The position numbers were made by a program, and so were the translations under genes. A DNA stretch of 64,000 nucleotides from Arenibacter amylolyticus. GTDB lineage: Bacteria > Bacteroidota > Bacteroidia > Flavobacteriales > Flavobacteriaceae. Below, piece by piece: positions 26,182 through 34,769 of this stretch. The stretch covers positions 1 through 64,000 of the forward strand of contig NZ_MTAZ01000004.1 of assembly GCF_002150785.1 (NCBI RefSeq), in the 5' to 3' direction. The notes under the pieces are model-generated. The model was given only the letters and a program-made list of their open reading frames with translations. It was not told the DNA's origin and did no database searches. Position 1 is the stretch's first letter, and every line of letters starts with the position of its first letter.

Positions 26182-26796
26182 ATGAAACATCAAATAAAAA
26201 AACTTGCCACCATGAACAGCATCCAGACCACAGGCTTGGAACTGTTCTATCAGAATGGGTACTACAACACCAGTATAGACGATATCCTTAAAAAATTATC
26301 CTTGTCCAAAGGAGCGTTTTACTACCATTTTCAATCCAAGGAAGAATTTTTTATCACCATAGCCCAGACCAACCTCTTTAGAAAGGTTTACCATCAATTA
26401 ATAGCGCCCTTAGAGGGAAAGGAAGATCCCTTGAATACCATCCTTAACTGCTTGGAAAATGATCTGAAGAGAGCCGAAGAAAATTTCTTGGATTACGGGT
26501 TTGTTCTAGGAAATTTTATTAATGAATTCAATGGGAAAAATCCGGAAATAATGAGCTATCTCCTAGATATCGTAACCGTATGGAAGGTAAACCTAGTGAC
26601 TCTTTTGCAAAAGGGAAAAACAGATGGATATATTAGCAGACATGTAGATAGTGAGGGCCTGGCCACTTATTTAGTTTCTTCTTATATGGGAATCCGCACC
26701 TTAATGGTAGAAGGAAACAGTAAACAACTTAGATATCAATACATCCAACAGTTACGTCAATATTTTAAGACCATGGACCAACCTACCTCGGTATAG
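26182..26796 (+). CDS. TetR/AcrR-family transcriptional regulator
   Basis: The 204-residue protein has the N-terminal TetR helix-turn-helix (NGYYNTSIDDILKKLSLSKGAFYYHFQSKEEFF, about 24-58). A divergent helical ligand-binding domain makes up the rest. It is preceded by a palindrome fitting a TetR operator, with a near copy in the arsS terminator, suggesting self-regulation and possibly an effect on readthrough from the arsenosugar genes. No efflux gene stands beside it. Its last 14 bp overlap the convergent glycosyltransferase gene. The inducer is unknown; an arsenical is a speculative candidate given the neighbours. Confidence 0.85.
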   Translation: MKHQIKKLATMNSIQTTGLELFYQNGYYNTSIDDILKKLSLSKGAFYYHFQSKEEFFITIAQTNLFRKVYHQLIAPLEGKEDPLNTILNCLENDLKRAEENFLDYGFVLGNFINEFNGKNPEIMSYLLDIVTVWKVNLVTLLQKGKTDGYISRHVDSEGLATYLVSSYMGIRTLMVEGNSKQLRYQYIQQLRQYFKTMDQPTSV

Positions 26797-27886
26797 ACGG
26801 TTGGTTTTCTAAAATTTCAAAGGCTTTTTTTAGGATGGAACTAGGGGCAATGGTTTTCATGGCATTCTCATAGCCCGGTGGGAACTTATTTCCATAAACA
26901 GAAGTTGGGATAAGGGGGAATTGTTCCCTATCTGCCACTATGGTATTCCCTTTTTGTGCAAATGGATAAAATCCGGCATAGGGATGGGTTACCCCCCAAA
27001 TGGTAAGGGTAGGTACCCCAAACATGGCGGCCAAATGTGCATTGCCACTATCCATGGCAATCATAAGTTGTAGATTGGAAATAAGGCTTAATTCTTCCTT
27101 AAAAGGAATCTTTCCTACCATGTTAATACAATTCCTATACTTAGATTCCCAGCTTTCCAAGGCCAACTTTTCCTTCTCACCACCCCCAAAAAGTAGTATT
27201 TGGTAATTATCTGTCTCGTTTAATCCAGCTACCACCTCTTCCATAAGTTCCAAGGGATACATTTTCCCCTCAAATGCAGCAAAGGGTGCAATACCAATCC
27301 ATGGTTTATCAACACCCTTCAATACTTTTTGCGTGTCTAACGCTATGGTTCTACTAGAAAGTAAACTAAGATTTTCCAAGGACAAGGGAAATCCGAGGGC
27401 CTCAAAAACATCGGCATAGCGCTGATGCGTTGTTTTTAAGGGAAGAAATTTTTTCTTTTTTAGGGAGGTAAGGGCTTTTTTCTCGGCCCTTCCCTTATCT
27501 ATCTGTACAAAAGGGGTAGATCCCAAGCCAAAATAGGCCTTTAGGACGTTACTACGCAACACATTGTGCAAATCTGCTACTAGGTCTATATCCAAGTCTT
27601 TTAACTCCTTATAGAGCTTCCAAAGACCTAAAACACCCTTGTGTTTTCCCTTTACATCGACTTCCTTTACTACCAGCCTAGGGAGACCTTCAAAAAGAGG
27701 TCTTAAAAATCCTTTTGTTAATACGGTGATGCGGACGTAGGGATGTTGTTGGAGTAGGGCGGAAAGGACCGGTACGGTCATGGCCACATCGCCCATGGCA
27801 GATAGCCTAATCACCAATAGGTGTACATCGTGCTGATCCTTTCCGTTACCTAAATTCACTTCTCCGTTTCCGATTTCCGTTTCCAT
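26783..27886 (-). CDS. Glycosyltransferase family 9 (heptosyltransferase-like)
   Basis: This 367-residue protein has GT-B fold GT9 signatures: LLVIRLSAMGDVAMTVPVL at the start of the domain, DLVADLHNVLRS in the first half, and PWIGIAPFAAFEGKMYP plus AMDSGNAHLAAMFGVPTLTIWG in the second. GT9 enzymes add heptose or related sugars to LPS core. The first 20 residues (METEIGNGEVNLGNG) are hydrophilic, encoded by a short GGAAACGGA-type repeat and unlike the family, so translation may start later, for example at an in-frame TTG just before VIRLSAMGD. It is the last gene of a minus-strand set with DUF4254 and DUF6427 and overlaps tetR by 14 bp tail-to-tail. Confidence 0.85.
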   Translation of the reverse strand: METEIGNGEVNLGNGKDQHDVHLLVIRLSAMGDVAMTVPVLSALLQQHPYVRITVLTKGFLRPLFEGLPRLVVKEVDVKGKHKGVLGLWKLYKELKDLDIDLVADLHNVLRSNVLKAYFGLGSTPFVQIDKGRAEKKALTSLKKKKFLPLKTTHQRYADVFEALGFPLSLENLSLLSSRTIALDTQKVLKGVDKPWIGIAPFAAFEGKMYPLELMEEVVAGLNETDNYQILLFGGGEKEKLALESWESKYRNCINMVGKIPFKEELSLISNLQLMIAMDSGNAHLAAMFGVPTLTIWGVTHPYAGFYPFAQKGNTIVADREQFPLIPTSVYGNKFPPGYENAMKTIAPSSILKKAFEILENQPSIPR

Positions 27887-27917
27887 AAGAATTTCTTATA
27901 GGGAACTAGGCAGGGCC

Positions 27918-28520
27918 TTAGTTCTTTTTGCGTAGTACCGGATTTAATTCGTCATCATTGTACATTTTCATCTGCTTGTACACCTTCATATATTTGTTCC
28001 CGGCTTCAATATCGGCCAACAGCTGGTCAATGGCAGTAGATAGATCCTTTCGCTGTTCTAATAAAATATTGAGTTTAGCCTGACATTTTTCTATATGCTC
28101 CGCGGAAGCGTCGGTCCTGTTCACCTCTTCCTGCATATGGTATATTTTTAGTGCCAAAATAGAGAGTCTATCTATGGCCCAAGCCGGACTTTCTGTATTT
28201 ATAGTAGCGTCTTCCTTTATGGATACCGCTTCATATTTCTTTAAAAAATAACTATCTATATACTCCACCAAGTCTGTACGGTCCTGGTTACTGGCATCAA
28301 TTTTCCTTTTCAGTTTCAAGGCTGCCACCGGATCAATTTGGGGATCCCTTATGATATCTTCATAATGCCATTGTACGGTATCTATCCAGTTTTTCCTATA
28401 TAAGAGATGCGCAATATCGTCCTTGGGATAGGGGTTGGAAAAATCTTGGTCTACCCGGTCCTCCACATGATACTTTTCAATGCTTTCATTAAATATTTTA
28501 AAGGCAAAATCACTAAACAT
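27918..28520 (-). CDS. DUF4254-family protein
   Basis: The 200-residue, all-helical soluble protein matches the DUF4254 pattern (FxxxFxxSIxxYHVxDxV near the start, NLLYRKNWIDTVQWHYEDIIRDP-like segment near residue 40, NQDRTDLVEYID near 75, and IDRLSILALKIYHM near 110). The family is widespread in Bacteroidota and often lies beside GT9 glycosyltransferase genes, as here (31 bp upstream of the GT9 gene), suggesting an LPS-related task. Function not established. It has no signal peptide or metal motif. Confidence 0.8.
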   Translation of the reverse strand: MFSDFAFKIFNESIEKYHVEDRVDQDFSNPYPKDDIAHLLYRKNWIDTVQWHYEDIIRDPQIDPVAALKLKRKIDASNQDRTDLVEYIDSYFLKKYEAVSIKEDATINTESPAWAIDRLSILALKIYHMQEEVNRTDASAEHIEKCQAKLNILLEQRKDLSTAIDQLLADIEAGNKYMKVYKQMKMYNDDELNPVLRKKN

Positions 28521-28559
28521 GGTATTCTATTTTAAGGACAAATATACCTTTAATTTTAC

Positions 28560-29492
28560 TTAAAAGATGCGTGCCAACAGAACAATAAAAGGAAGAATGA
28601 TGGTGGTAATAAGTACCAATTCCCTTATTCTTTCCTTTTTAATGGTCTCTACATAGGTAGTCATAAAAATTACCGCAGGAAAAAATGTAATTATTATAGG
28701 GTAATTATCGGAAGAAGATTTAAAGAAAGTGATTAGCAGGCCAACCAGAAATATGTAGAGTACCAATCGCATTCTCATTAACCACCCCAATCCTACCTTA
28801 CCTAACCTCATATATCCCATAAAACCACTTAACAATATCACCAACACATAGAGAAGAAAGAAGGCAACTGTTTCATAATCCCCAAAATAAGAAGCATTAA
28901 AGGACACCTGAAATTTATAGTGATCTAACAGATAATCGGGGTTTCCCAAGACCACCAATACGGCCATACCAATAAGCAGCATAGCAATGATAGCTACAAA
29001 AGGGATAAGCCAATTTCGTATATTTTTGGAATGATAGAGATTTATGGCCACAAAAACCAGTATGAGATAGAGTAGGGCCCAATCGTAGAAAAGACTAGCG
29101 ATCAAAATCCACATACTAGCATCAAAAATCTTGTGTTTTACATTTCTATAAGAGCGTAGACTCAAGATTCTACGTACTGCCAATAAAATAAAAAAACTGC
29201 AGAAAATAGCATTAACATCTAACAGCACACTTGGAAAAAACACTATTAAGAGGGTATAAAACAACATCCCCATGGAATTGGATCCGGTAATCTTATTCTT
29301 GTTTGCTATAAAATTTACGAGGAATAAACTAAACAAAATGCACCCCAGTATTACCGACTGTCCCGCTAGTTGTTCTAAGTTATAGGTCCTTTGGAACATG
29401 ATTAAATGCACAAACCAATAGAAACCAAAAAGAAACCCTATAAGCAGTATGTAATTAATTGGCTTTGTTTTCCCAAAAATGCTTGAAATCAT
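28560..29492 (-). CDS. DUF6427-family integral membrane protein
   Basis: The 310-residue polytopic protein has about 9-10 hydrophobic segments and little soluble sequence (for example NYILLIGFLFGFYWFVHLI, MGMLFYTLLIVFFPSVLLDVN, ALLYLILVFVAINLYHS, NWLIPFVAIIAMLLIGMAVLVVL). It matches the flavobacterial DUF6427 type; the MISSIFGKTKPINY start is characteristic. It is the first gene of the set running to the GT9 gene and is separated by only 38 bp from a divergent small gene. Conserved coupling with cell-surface glycosylation genes suggests a role in the envelope; no mechanism is known. Confidence 0.75.
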   Translation of the reverse strand: MISSIFGKTKPINYILLIGFLFGFYWFVHLIMFQRTYNLEQLAGQSVILGCILFSLFLVNFIANKNKITGSNSMGMLFYTLLIVFFPSVLLDVNAIFCSFFILLAVRRILSLRSYRNVKHKIFDASMWILIASLFYDWALLYLILVFVAINLYHSKNIRNWLIPFVAIIAMLLIGMAVLVVLGNPDYLLDHYKFQVSFNASYFGDYETVAFFLLYVLVILLSGFMGYMRLGKVGLGWLMRMRLVLYIFLVGLLITFFKSSSDNYPIIITFFPAVIFMTTYVETIKKERIRELVLITTIILPFIVLLARIF

Positions 29493-29512
29493 TCCAGTTT
29501 TTTATATTTTTG
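29483..29512 (+). promoter_or_regulatory. Textbook Bacteroidota promoter of the DUF6341-like gene
   Basis: TTG at 29483-29485, a 19-bp spacer and TATTTTTG at 29505-29512 match the consensus exactly. The -33 element lies inside the first codons of the divergent DUF6427 gene. Transcription should begin about 29519, 12 nt before the ATG at 29531. Confidence 0.75.
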
Positions 29513-29530
29513 TAGGTAAATATAATTAAG

Positions 29531-29752
29531 ATGAATACATTATTTCGCGGTATTGAGGATTTATTTGTAAACGTGCTTTTTGCACCGCTTGACGCCTTAC
29601 GTGCCATGGAAAGTTGGTGGGCAGCCAATACGTTGAACTGGATTTTTATGATAATCTGTTTTGCCGCCTTCGTTTATTGGATGATGGAATTAAAAAAATA
29701 TAACGATAGGGGAGAAGAAAACAAGGATATTACGGCACACGACTACCTTTAA
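29531..29752 (+). CDS. Small DUF6341-like membrane protein
   Basis: This 73-residue protein has an amphipathic N-terminal part (FRGIEDLFVNVLFAPLDALRAMESWWAAN), one transmembrane helix (TLNWIFMIICFAAFVYWMMEL) and a charged tail ending ITAHDYL. This conserved small protein is typical of Flavobacteriaceae and I recall it as DUF6341, usually beside DUF6427. It has a consensus promoter and a very strong palindromic terminator, so it is a stand-alone unit. Function unknown; possibly a partner subunit of the neighbouring polytopic protein. Confidence 0.75.
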   Translation: MNTLFRGIEDLFVNVLFAPLDALRAMESWWAANTLNWIFMIICFAAFVYWMMELKKYNDRGEENKDITAHDYL

Positions 29753-29784
29753 AATATCGCTAAAAAACCAAACCTCAAGGAATT

Positions 29785-29816
29785 AAAAAAAAGATTGCAA
29801 TTGCAATCTTTTTTTT
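29785..29816. terminator. Bidirectional palindromic terminator
   Basis: Eight A residues, GATTGCAA, its complement and eight T residues form a perfect 32-bp palindrome between two convergent genes. It overlaps the stop codon of the LysE gene by two bases. It can serve both strands. Confidence 0.85.
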
Positions 29817-30480
29817 ATTCCCTTATAAGTTCTATTCCCTGTTCTATATTTAGTTTGTCTTTGGGTAGAAAGCCTTTAACGATAAGGACCAGTCCACAAA
29901 GAATTAGGATAATACCCAGCGCTTTTTTCACCAAATAAATTCTTCTTTTAGTCAGTTTTCTTCTCAATTGCTTGGCCAGAAGGATCTTAAATATATCCGT
30001 AACGAATAAGGCTCCTATCATGGCCCCGAAAAAAGTCCAGATTCTTTTAGGTTCATTGTCCAAACTAGGGCCCACCACAATTATAATCCCCAACCAAAAT
30101 ACCAAAACACCGATATTGATGAAATTCAATAAAAATCCTTTAACAAAGAGACTTAAATAATCTCCTTTGGTCACCCTAATTTTTTCTGGGGTGTGTTTGG
30201 CTTCCTTCTTTAAAACATTGGTAAGTCCGTAAACCAATAAAATAACGCCTCCAAATACATATAGCCCGGGTTGATTGCTTAAATTTTCCAACAATTGAAA
30301 ACTACTGAAATAGGCGACGATTATAAAAATAATATCGGCTATTATAACCCCTAAATCAAAACAGAGCGCAGCCCTAAATCCTTTAATAGCACTGGTTTCC
30401 AATAGTACAAAAAAAACAGGGCCTATCATAAAGCTTAATAAGAAGCCTAATGGTATTGCCGCCTGTATATCTTCAATCAT
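29815..30480 (-). CDS. LysE-family exporter
   Basis: The 221-residue protein has six predicted membrane helices and the family N-terminal pattern AIPLGFLLSFMIGPVFFVLLETSAIKGFRAAL. LysE/RhtB proteins export amino acids or small cationic compounds through the inner membrane. Length is normal. A conserved GxxxGP-like motif (SFMIGPVFF) lies in helix 1. The gene is flanked by unrelated units and has no adjacent LysG-type regulator. Substrate cannot be told. Confidence 0.85.
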   Translation of the reverse strand: MIEDIQAAIPLGFLLSFMIGPVFFVLLETSAIKGFRAALCFDLGVIIADIIFIIVAYFSSFQLLENLSNQPGLYVFGGVILLVYGLTNVLKKEAKHTPEKIRVTKGDYLSLFVKGFLLNFINIGVLVFWLGIIIVVGPSLDNEPKRIWTFFGAMIGALFVTDIFKILLAKQLRRKLTKRRIYLVKKALGIILILCGLVLIVKGFLPKDKLNIEQGIELIRE

Positions 30481-30576
30481 ATTATTTAATTAACAACCTG
30501 GGAAATAGTACCCCGGTAATAGGGTTTAGTAGTTCACTTTAATTTTATTATGCTGGTAAGCTTTCTTCCGGATCCG

Positions 30577-31260
30577 TTACATTCGGATGATTTTCCCTCC
30601 AAATATCGTTGTTTTATCCATTTTTTTAGGGTTTCCATACACCAATACTTCACCACCTGCCTTTACGTTGGCGTCTACATGATCCGTTGCATGTATGACT
30701 GCCCTGGATCCGGCATTTACACTTACGGTACTTACTTTGGTTTTACAGTCTTTCCCATTGTAACTCCCCCCGGTATTAATATAGATCTCTTGGGTATGAG
30801 CACTGCCACTGGTGGTAATTTTACCGCCCATTATACTCTTTACATGCAACATTTCTACCGCTGTATGAATCACTAGCTCCCCTCCCTCTTGGGCCTTGAG
30901 GGTAAGCACCGCCTGTGCTATAGATTCATTGGAGGTAATCTTTGCATCCTCATTGGTATCTATCACCATTATCTGATCGGTATAATACAAATCCACAAAG
31001 GTTCTATACCCACTAAACAGTTTAGTTATATTCATACGGATCTTAAGAACCCCGTCTTTGTTTACAAAAGCAACGTCCTTAGTATTTGCTCCGGTAACCA
31101 CGGCCCGGTTCACATCAGATTTAATAAGGTTTACAGACAGCCCATCATAAGCCTTTACCTCCTGAAAAGGCTTTAGCTCCTGTATAAATTTTTCGTTCTG
31201 CGCCTTAACCGATAGTACTCCGATTAATAGGCACAGCAGTATGGAAATTTTTTGTTTCAT
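30577..31260 (-). CDS. GIN-domain (DUF2807) secreted protein
   Basis: The protein has 227 residues from MKQKISILLCLLIGVLSVKAQ, a signal peptide. The frame can be extended 13 residues to 31299, but the signal begins properly at 31260. The body is the putative auto-transporter adhesin head GIN domain (DUF2807), a right-handed beta-helix-like repeat with regular short strands (ASxxVTGAN, KITSNESIA, GGKITTSGSAHTQEI, INAGSRAVIHATDHVDANV). This family is abundant in Bacteroidota and exported to the periplasm or outer membrane. It lies downstream of rnr on the same strand but beyond a terminator-like hairpin. Role unknown. Confidence 0.8.
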   Translation of the reverse strand: MKQKISILLCLLIGVLSVKAQNEKFIQELKPFQEVKAYDGLSVNLIKSDVNRAVVTGANTKDVAFVNKDGVLKIRMNITKLFSGYRTFVDLYYTDQIMVIDTNEDAKITSNESIAQAVLTLKAQEGGELVIHTAVEMLHVKSIMGGKITTSGSAHTQEIYINTGGSYNGKDCKTKVSTVSVNAGSRAVIHATDHVDANVKAGGEVLVYGNPKKMDKTTIFGGKIIRM

Positions 31261-31320
31261 TCGCTTAAAGTTATCGTTCTTAGGACTTGGGAATTCCAAG
31301 TAATTACTCCAAATGGCAAA

Positions 31321-31375
31321 ACTTAAATCCTCCTTTTCTTAGGCTTTCCTTACTGGACAGCTTAAAAAGGAGGTT
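31321..31375 (-). terminator. Terminator-like hairpin after rnr
   Basis: On the minus strand, CCTCCTTTT pairs with AAAAGGAGG (9 bp) around a loop of 27 nt, followed by TTTAAGTTTT. It sits about 30 bp after the rnr stop. The long loop makes it a moderate candidate. Confidence 0.45.
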
Positions 31376-31403
31376 AAAACAAACTATTTCTTAACACCAC
31401 TAT

Positions 31404-33593
31404 TTAGGCTTTCTTGCCCAAGAGGGAGAAATCTAAATGACGTTTCACCAGGTCGGTACTTTTTACCATAACCACTACTTCGTCTCCTAATTGATACGTT
31501 TTGTTGGTTTTTTGACCCACAATTGCGTAGTCTTTCTCGTCAAATGTATAATAATCGTCCTTAATATCCCTAATACGGACCATCCCTTCACATTTATTTT
31601 CAATAATCTCTACATATAGCCCCCATTCGGTGACCCCAGAAATTACTCCTACAAACTCACGATCCTTATGGTCTTCCATAAATTTAATCTGCATGTATTT
31701 TATAGAATCCCTTTCTGCATTGGCCGCCAAAGACTCCATATTGGAGGAGTGCTTACACTTTTCCTCGTAAACATCTGCCTTTGCAGAGGCGCCCTTATCC
31801 AAATAGTGCTGTAATAATCTGTGTACCATTACATCCGGGTACCGTCTAATGGGAGAGGTAAAATGGGTATAGTAATCAAATGCCAAACCGTAGTGCCCAA
31901 TATTATCTACCGTATAAATGGCCTTGCTCATACTTCGGATGGCCAAGGTATCTACCAGGTTCTGCTCTTTTTTTCCCTTTACATCTTCTAAAAGCTGATT
32001 TAGGGAATTGCTAATGGACTTTTTATCCTTAAAGTTTAGTTTGTGTCCAAAACGGGAAATAATACCATTTAAGGCCATTAATTTTTCTTCATCCGGTTCG
32101 GCGTGTACACGATATACAAAAGTTTTTTCTGGCTTTTGCTTTCCTATAAATTGGGCTACCCTTCTATTGGCCAGCAGCATAAATTCTTCAATCAATTTAT
32201 TGGCATCCTTGGACTCTTTAAAATAGACGCCTTGTGGCTCGTTATTCTCATCCAGGTTAAAGCGTACTTCTACCTTATCAAAGGAAATAGCGCCTTCCCT
32301 CATCCTTTCAGATCGCATTATTTTAGCCAATCTGTCCATGGTTAGGGTAGCATTAACGATCTCCTCATCTACCTGATAAGCCTTATCCCTAATGGATACC
32401 TCCTTACTGATATTTCCTTTCTTGGTTTCTATAATATGCTGTGCTTCCTCATAGGAAAATCGTTCGTTAGATTCCGTTACGGTACGCCCAAACCATTCCT
32501 TTTTGATGCGTGCCTTATCATCCAACTCAAACACTGCAGAAAAAGTATACTTTTCCTCGTTGGGCCTTAGGGAACAAGCATTGTTAGACAATACTTCGGG
32601 TAACATGGGAACCACCCTATCTACTAAATATACGGACGTAGCCCTGTTATAGGCCTCCTCATCCAGAATAGTATCTGGCGTTAGGTAGTGGGACACATCG
32701 GCAATATGGATCCCAATTTCATAATTTCCATTTTCTAGAACGGAAAAGGAAAGTGCGTCATCAAAATCCTTGGCATCCTTTGGATCTATTGTAAAAGTAA
32801 GGCTATTACGCATATCCCTTCTTTTCTCAATTTCTTCCTGTTTTATGGACGTGTCCAAGGTATTGGCAAACATTTCTACCTCTGCCGGAAACTCGTGCGG
32901 CAGGCCATACTCGGCCAAAATGGAATGAATTTCCGTATCGTGCTCTCCCGGCTTACCCAACACCTGCACAATCTTCCCAAAGGGAGAATCGGCATTGTCT
33001 GGCCATTCCTTTAATTCTACAATTACCTTATCCCCATCCTGGGCGGTGGATAATTTATCCTTGGGAATAAAGATATCTGTATACATTCTATAATCTGTGG
33101 GACGCACAAAGGCAAAATCTTTTTGCATATCCACAATTCCCACAAAATTATCTTTAAAACGGGACACCACTTTTGTAATCTCCCCTTCTAGCTTTTTTCC
33201 CTTTCTTTTAGGAAAAATATATACCTCTACTTCATCTTTGTGGAAGGCTTTTTTAAGCTTATTGAAGGGTACAAAAACATCGTCTTCCATTCCCTCTACC
33301 ACAATATACGCATTCCCTCTTCCGGTAATATCCACTCTTCCAGTATGGTACGTTTTGGTACTAGCAATGGCCTTATAATTGCCCCTGCCCTCTTCCAAAA
33401 TTCTTTTCTTCTCTTTTAATTCGGTCAATCGCTTTATAAGCAGATTTCTAGCGTTGGCATCTGTAATACCAATCTTAGCAGCTATTTGTTTATAGTTAAA
33501 GGTTTTCTTTGGTTCCTTTTCTAGAACCGTAAATATCCCTTTAGTTATTTCGTTTTTTAAATGATTCTTGCTCTTTTTTTTCTTCTTTGACAT
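31404..33593 (-). CDS. rnr: Ribonuclease R
   Basis: This 729-residue 3'-5' exoribonuclease (RNase II/R family) degrades structured RNA. It has an N-terminal winged-helix-like region (NYKQIAAKIGITDANARNLLIKRLTEL), cold-shock OB domains at about 80-230, and the RNB catalytic domain with the metal-binding Asp cluster FTIDPKDAKDFDDALS. The conserved HFTSPIRRYPDVMVHR follows, with a C-terminal S1 domain (FVGVISGVTEWGLYVEI). Basic N-terminus (KKKKKSKNHLK). Complete. It is transcribed away from the 642-bp oriC-like gap. Confidence 0.95.
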   Translation of the reverse strand: MSKKKKKSKNHLKNEITKGIFTVLEKEPKKTFNYKQIAAKIGITDANARNLLIKRLTELKEKKRILEEGRGNYKAIASTKTYHTGRVDITGRGNAYIVVEGMEDDVFVPFNKLKKAFHKDEVEVYIFPKRKGKKLEGEITKVVSRFKDNFVGIVDMQKDFAFVRPTDYRMYTDIFIPKDKLSTAQDGDKVIVELKEWPDNADSPFGKIVQVLGKPGEHDTEIHSILAEYGLPHEFPAEVEMFANTLDTSIKQEEIEKRRDMRNSLTFTIDPKDAKDFDDALSFSVLENGNYEIGIHIADVSHYLTPDTILDEEAYNRATSVYLVDRVVPMLPEVLSNNACSLRPNEEKYTFSAVFELDDKARIKKEWFGRTVTESNERFSYEEAQHIIETKKGNISKEVSIRDKAYQVDEEIVNATLTMDRLAKIMRSERMREGAISFDKVEVRFNLDENNEPQGVYFKESKDANKLIEEFMLLANRRVAQFIGKQKPEKTFVYRVHAEPDEEKLMALNGIISRFGHKLNFKDKKSISNSLNQLLEDVKGKKEQNLVDTLAIRSMSKAIYTVDNIGHYGLAFDYYTHFTSPIRRYPDVMVHRLLQHYLDKGASAKADVYEEKCKHSSNMESLAANAERDSIKYMQIKFMEDHKDREFVGVISGVTEWGLYVEIIENKCEGMVRIRDIKDDYYTFDEKDYAIVGQKTNKTYQLGDEVVVMVKSTDLVKRHLDFSLLGKKA

Positions 33594-34235
33594 TAAGCGT
33601 TTAATTTTTGGAAAATTACGAATTTATATCCATTGTCTTTCTATTCTCTTTTAGAAGTTAATCTTTGTTGTTATCAACATATACTATATATACATCTTTC
33701 TTTTTTCTAAAATTTTTAAAAAAAATGATTGTTATTATTGTCTGTTGATAGGGGGAATAATTTTATGCTTTTATACTTGCTTTGAGTAGCATTGGAAGTT
33801 TATTGACAACTTATTGACTAGTAATTACAATAATTATCAAGGGATTGACAAGGTTATCAACAGTTATTGATAACTCCTTTGAACATAAAATTAGTGATAA
33901 GTAAAATTAATTTTACTGTTAATTACTTCGGATATGTGTTTAATATCTTTTGATGAAATTTGAAAAGTAAATTATTAATCTTCCCGAAACTTTTGTAAGG
34001 CAACTTTAAAACGGATATTAAAAATTTAATAGTAAGATTTTGTCGGCTGTTTATCAACAATTAACAAGTATTACTAAACCGTTAAATAACAACTGATTCC
34101 GTTTTTTTAGAAAATTATGTTGTTAATAAGGTGTAATATGTGGTGAAACCACTGGTATTTGTACATTTGTACTCTTCAATATAGTTGAAAATGAACGTTT
34201 TTATAATACTATAATCATAACCTAACTTTAAAAAG
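33594..34235. other. Candidate chromosomal replication origin (oriC)
   Basis: This is a 642-bp AT-rich gap between two divergent genes and the longest gene-free stretch in the window. DnaA-box-like TTATCAACA occurs at 33671-33679, 33854-33862 and 34051-34059, one base from the E. coli TTATCCACA. Close variants lie at 33743 (complement CTATCAACA), 33800 (TTATTGACA), 33811 (TTATTGACT), 33834 (TTATCAAGG), 33864 (TTATTGATAA) and 34121 (complement TTATTAACA). GTTATCAA and TTGATAAC form a perfect inverted repeat at 33853-33874. An A/T-only-like tract at 33680-33740 could be the unwinding element. Two parS sites are 12-14 kb away. Confidence 0.6.
34162..34169 (+). promoter_or_regulatory. Candidate -7 box of rpiB
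   Basis: TACATTTG is an exact TAnnTTTG match, 66 bp before the ATG at 34236. GTG at 34140-34142 has the right 19-bp spacing but is one base from TTG. Confidence 0.5.
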
Positions 34236-34670
34236 ATGAAAATAGCCGTTGGAAATGATCACGCGGGAACCGAATATAAACTAGCTATTGTTGGCTACTT
34301 AAGATCCCTAGGTGTAGAAGTTGTTAATTATGGTACGGATGGGATAGAAAGTGTGGACTATGCAGATTTTATTCATCCTGTAGCTAGTGATGTTGATAAG
34401 GGCAAGGTTGATTTAGGAATAATAATCTGCGGTAGCGGGAACGGCGCTGCAATGACGGCCAATAAATATGAAAATATTAGGGCTGCCCTATGTTGGACAA
34501 CCGAAATAGTAAAATTAGCTAGGGAACATAACAATGCCAATATTCTTAGCTTACCAGCAAGATATATTTCCTTACCTCAAGCTTTAGATATGGTAAAAAC
34601 ATTCCTAGATACTTCCTTTGAGGGGGGGCGCCATGAAGACCGAATAAAAAAAATACCCCATTGTATATAA
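34236..34670 (+). CDS. rpiB: RpiB/LacAB-family sugar-phosphate isomerase
   Basis: This 144-residue protein interconverts ribose-5-phosphate and ribulose-5-phosphate in the pentose phosphate pathway. The family features are the N-terminal GNDHAGTEYK and the active-site loop IICGSGNGAAMTANKY, with the catalytic Cys in CGSGNG (usually CGTGIG, so slightly divergent). The His in the ENIRAALCWTTEIVKLAREHNNANILSL region is typical. Length is normal. It lies to the right of the oriC-like gap, transcribed away from it, and 99 bp before a GNAT gene on the same strand. Confidence 0.92.
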   Translation: MKIAVGNDHAGTEYKLAIVGYLRSLGVEVVNYGTDGIESVDYADFIHPVASDVDKGKVDLGIIICGSGNGAAMTANKYENIRAALCWTTEIVKLAREHNNANILSLPARYISLPQALDMVKTFLDTSFEGGRHEDRIKKIPHCI

Positions 34671-34769
34671 AAAATGGTTGGTTATTGGAATCATAGGGTC
34701 CCATTCTTTAAATAATGCCAACTCCAAGCAGGATCATACCGTAGATTGTAGACTAAGATTCCTTTATAT

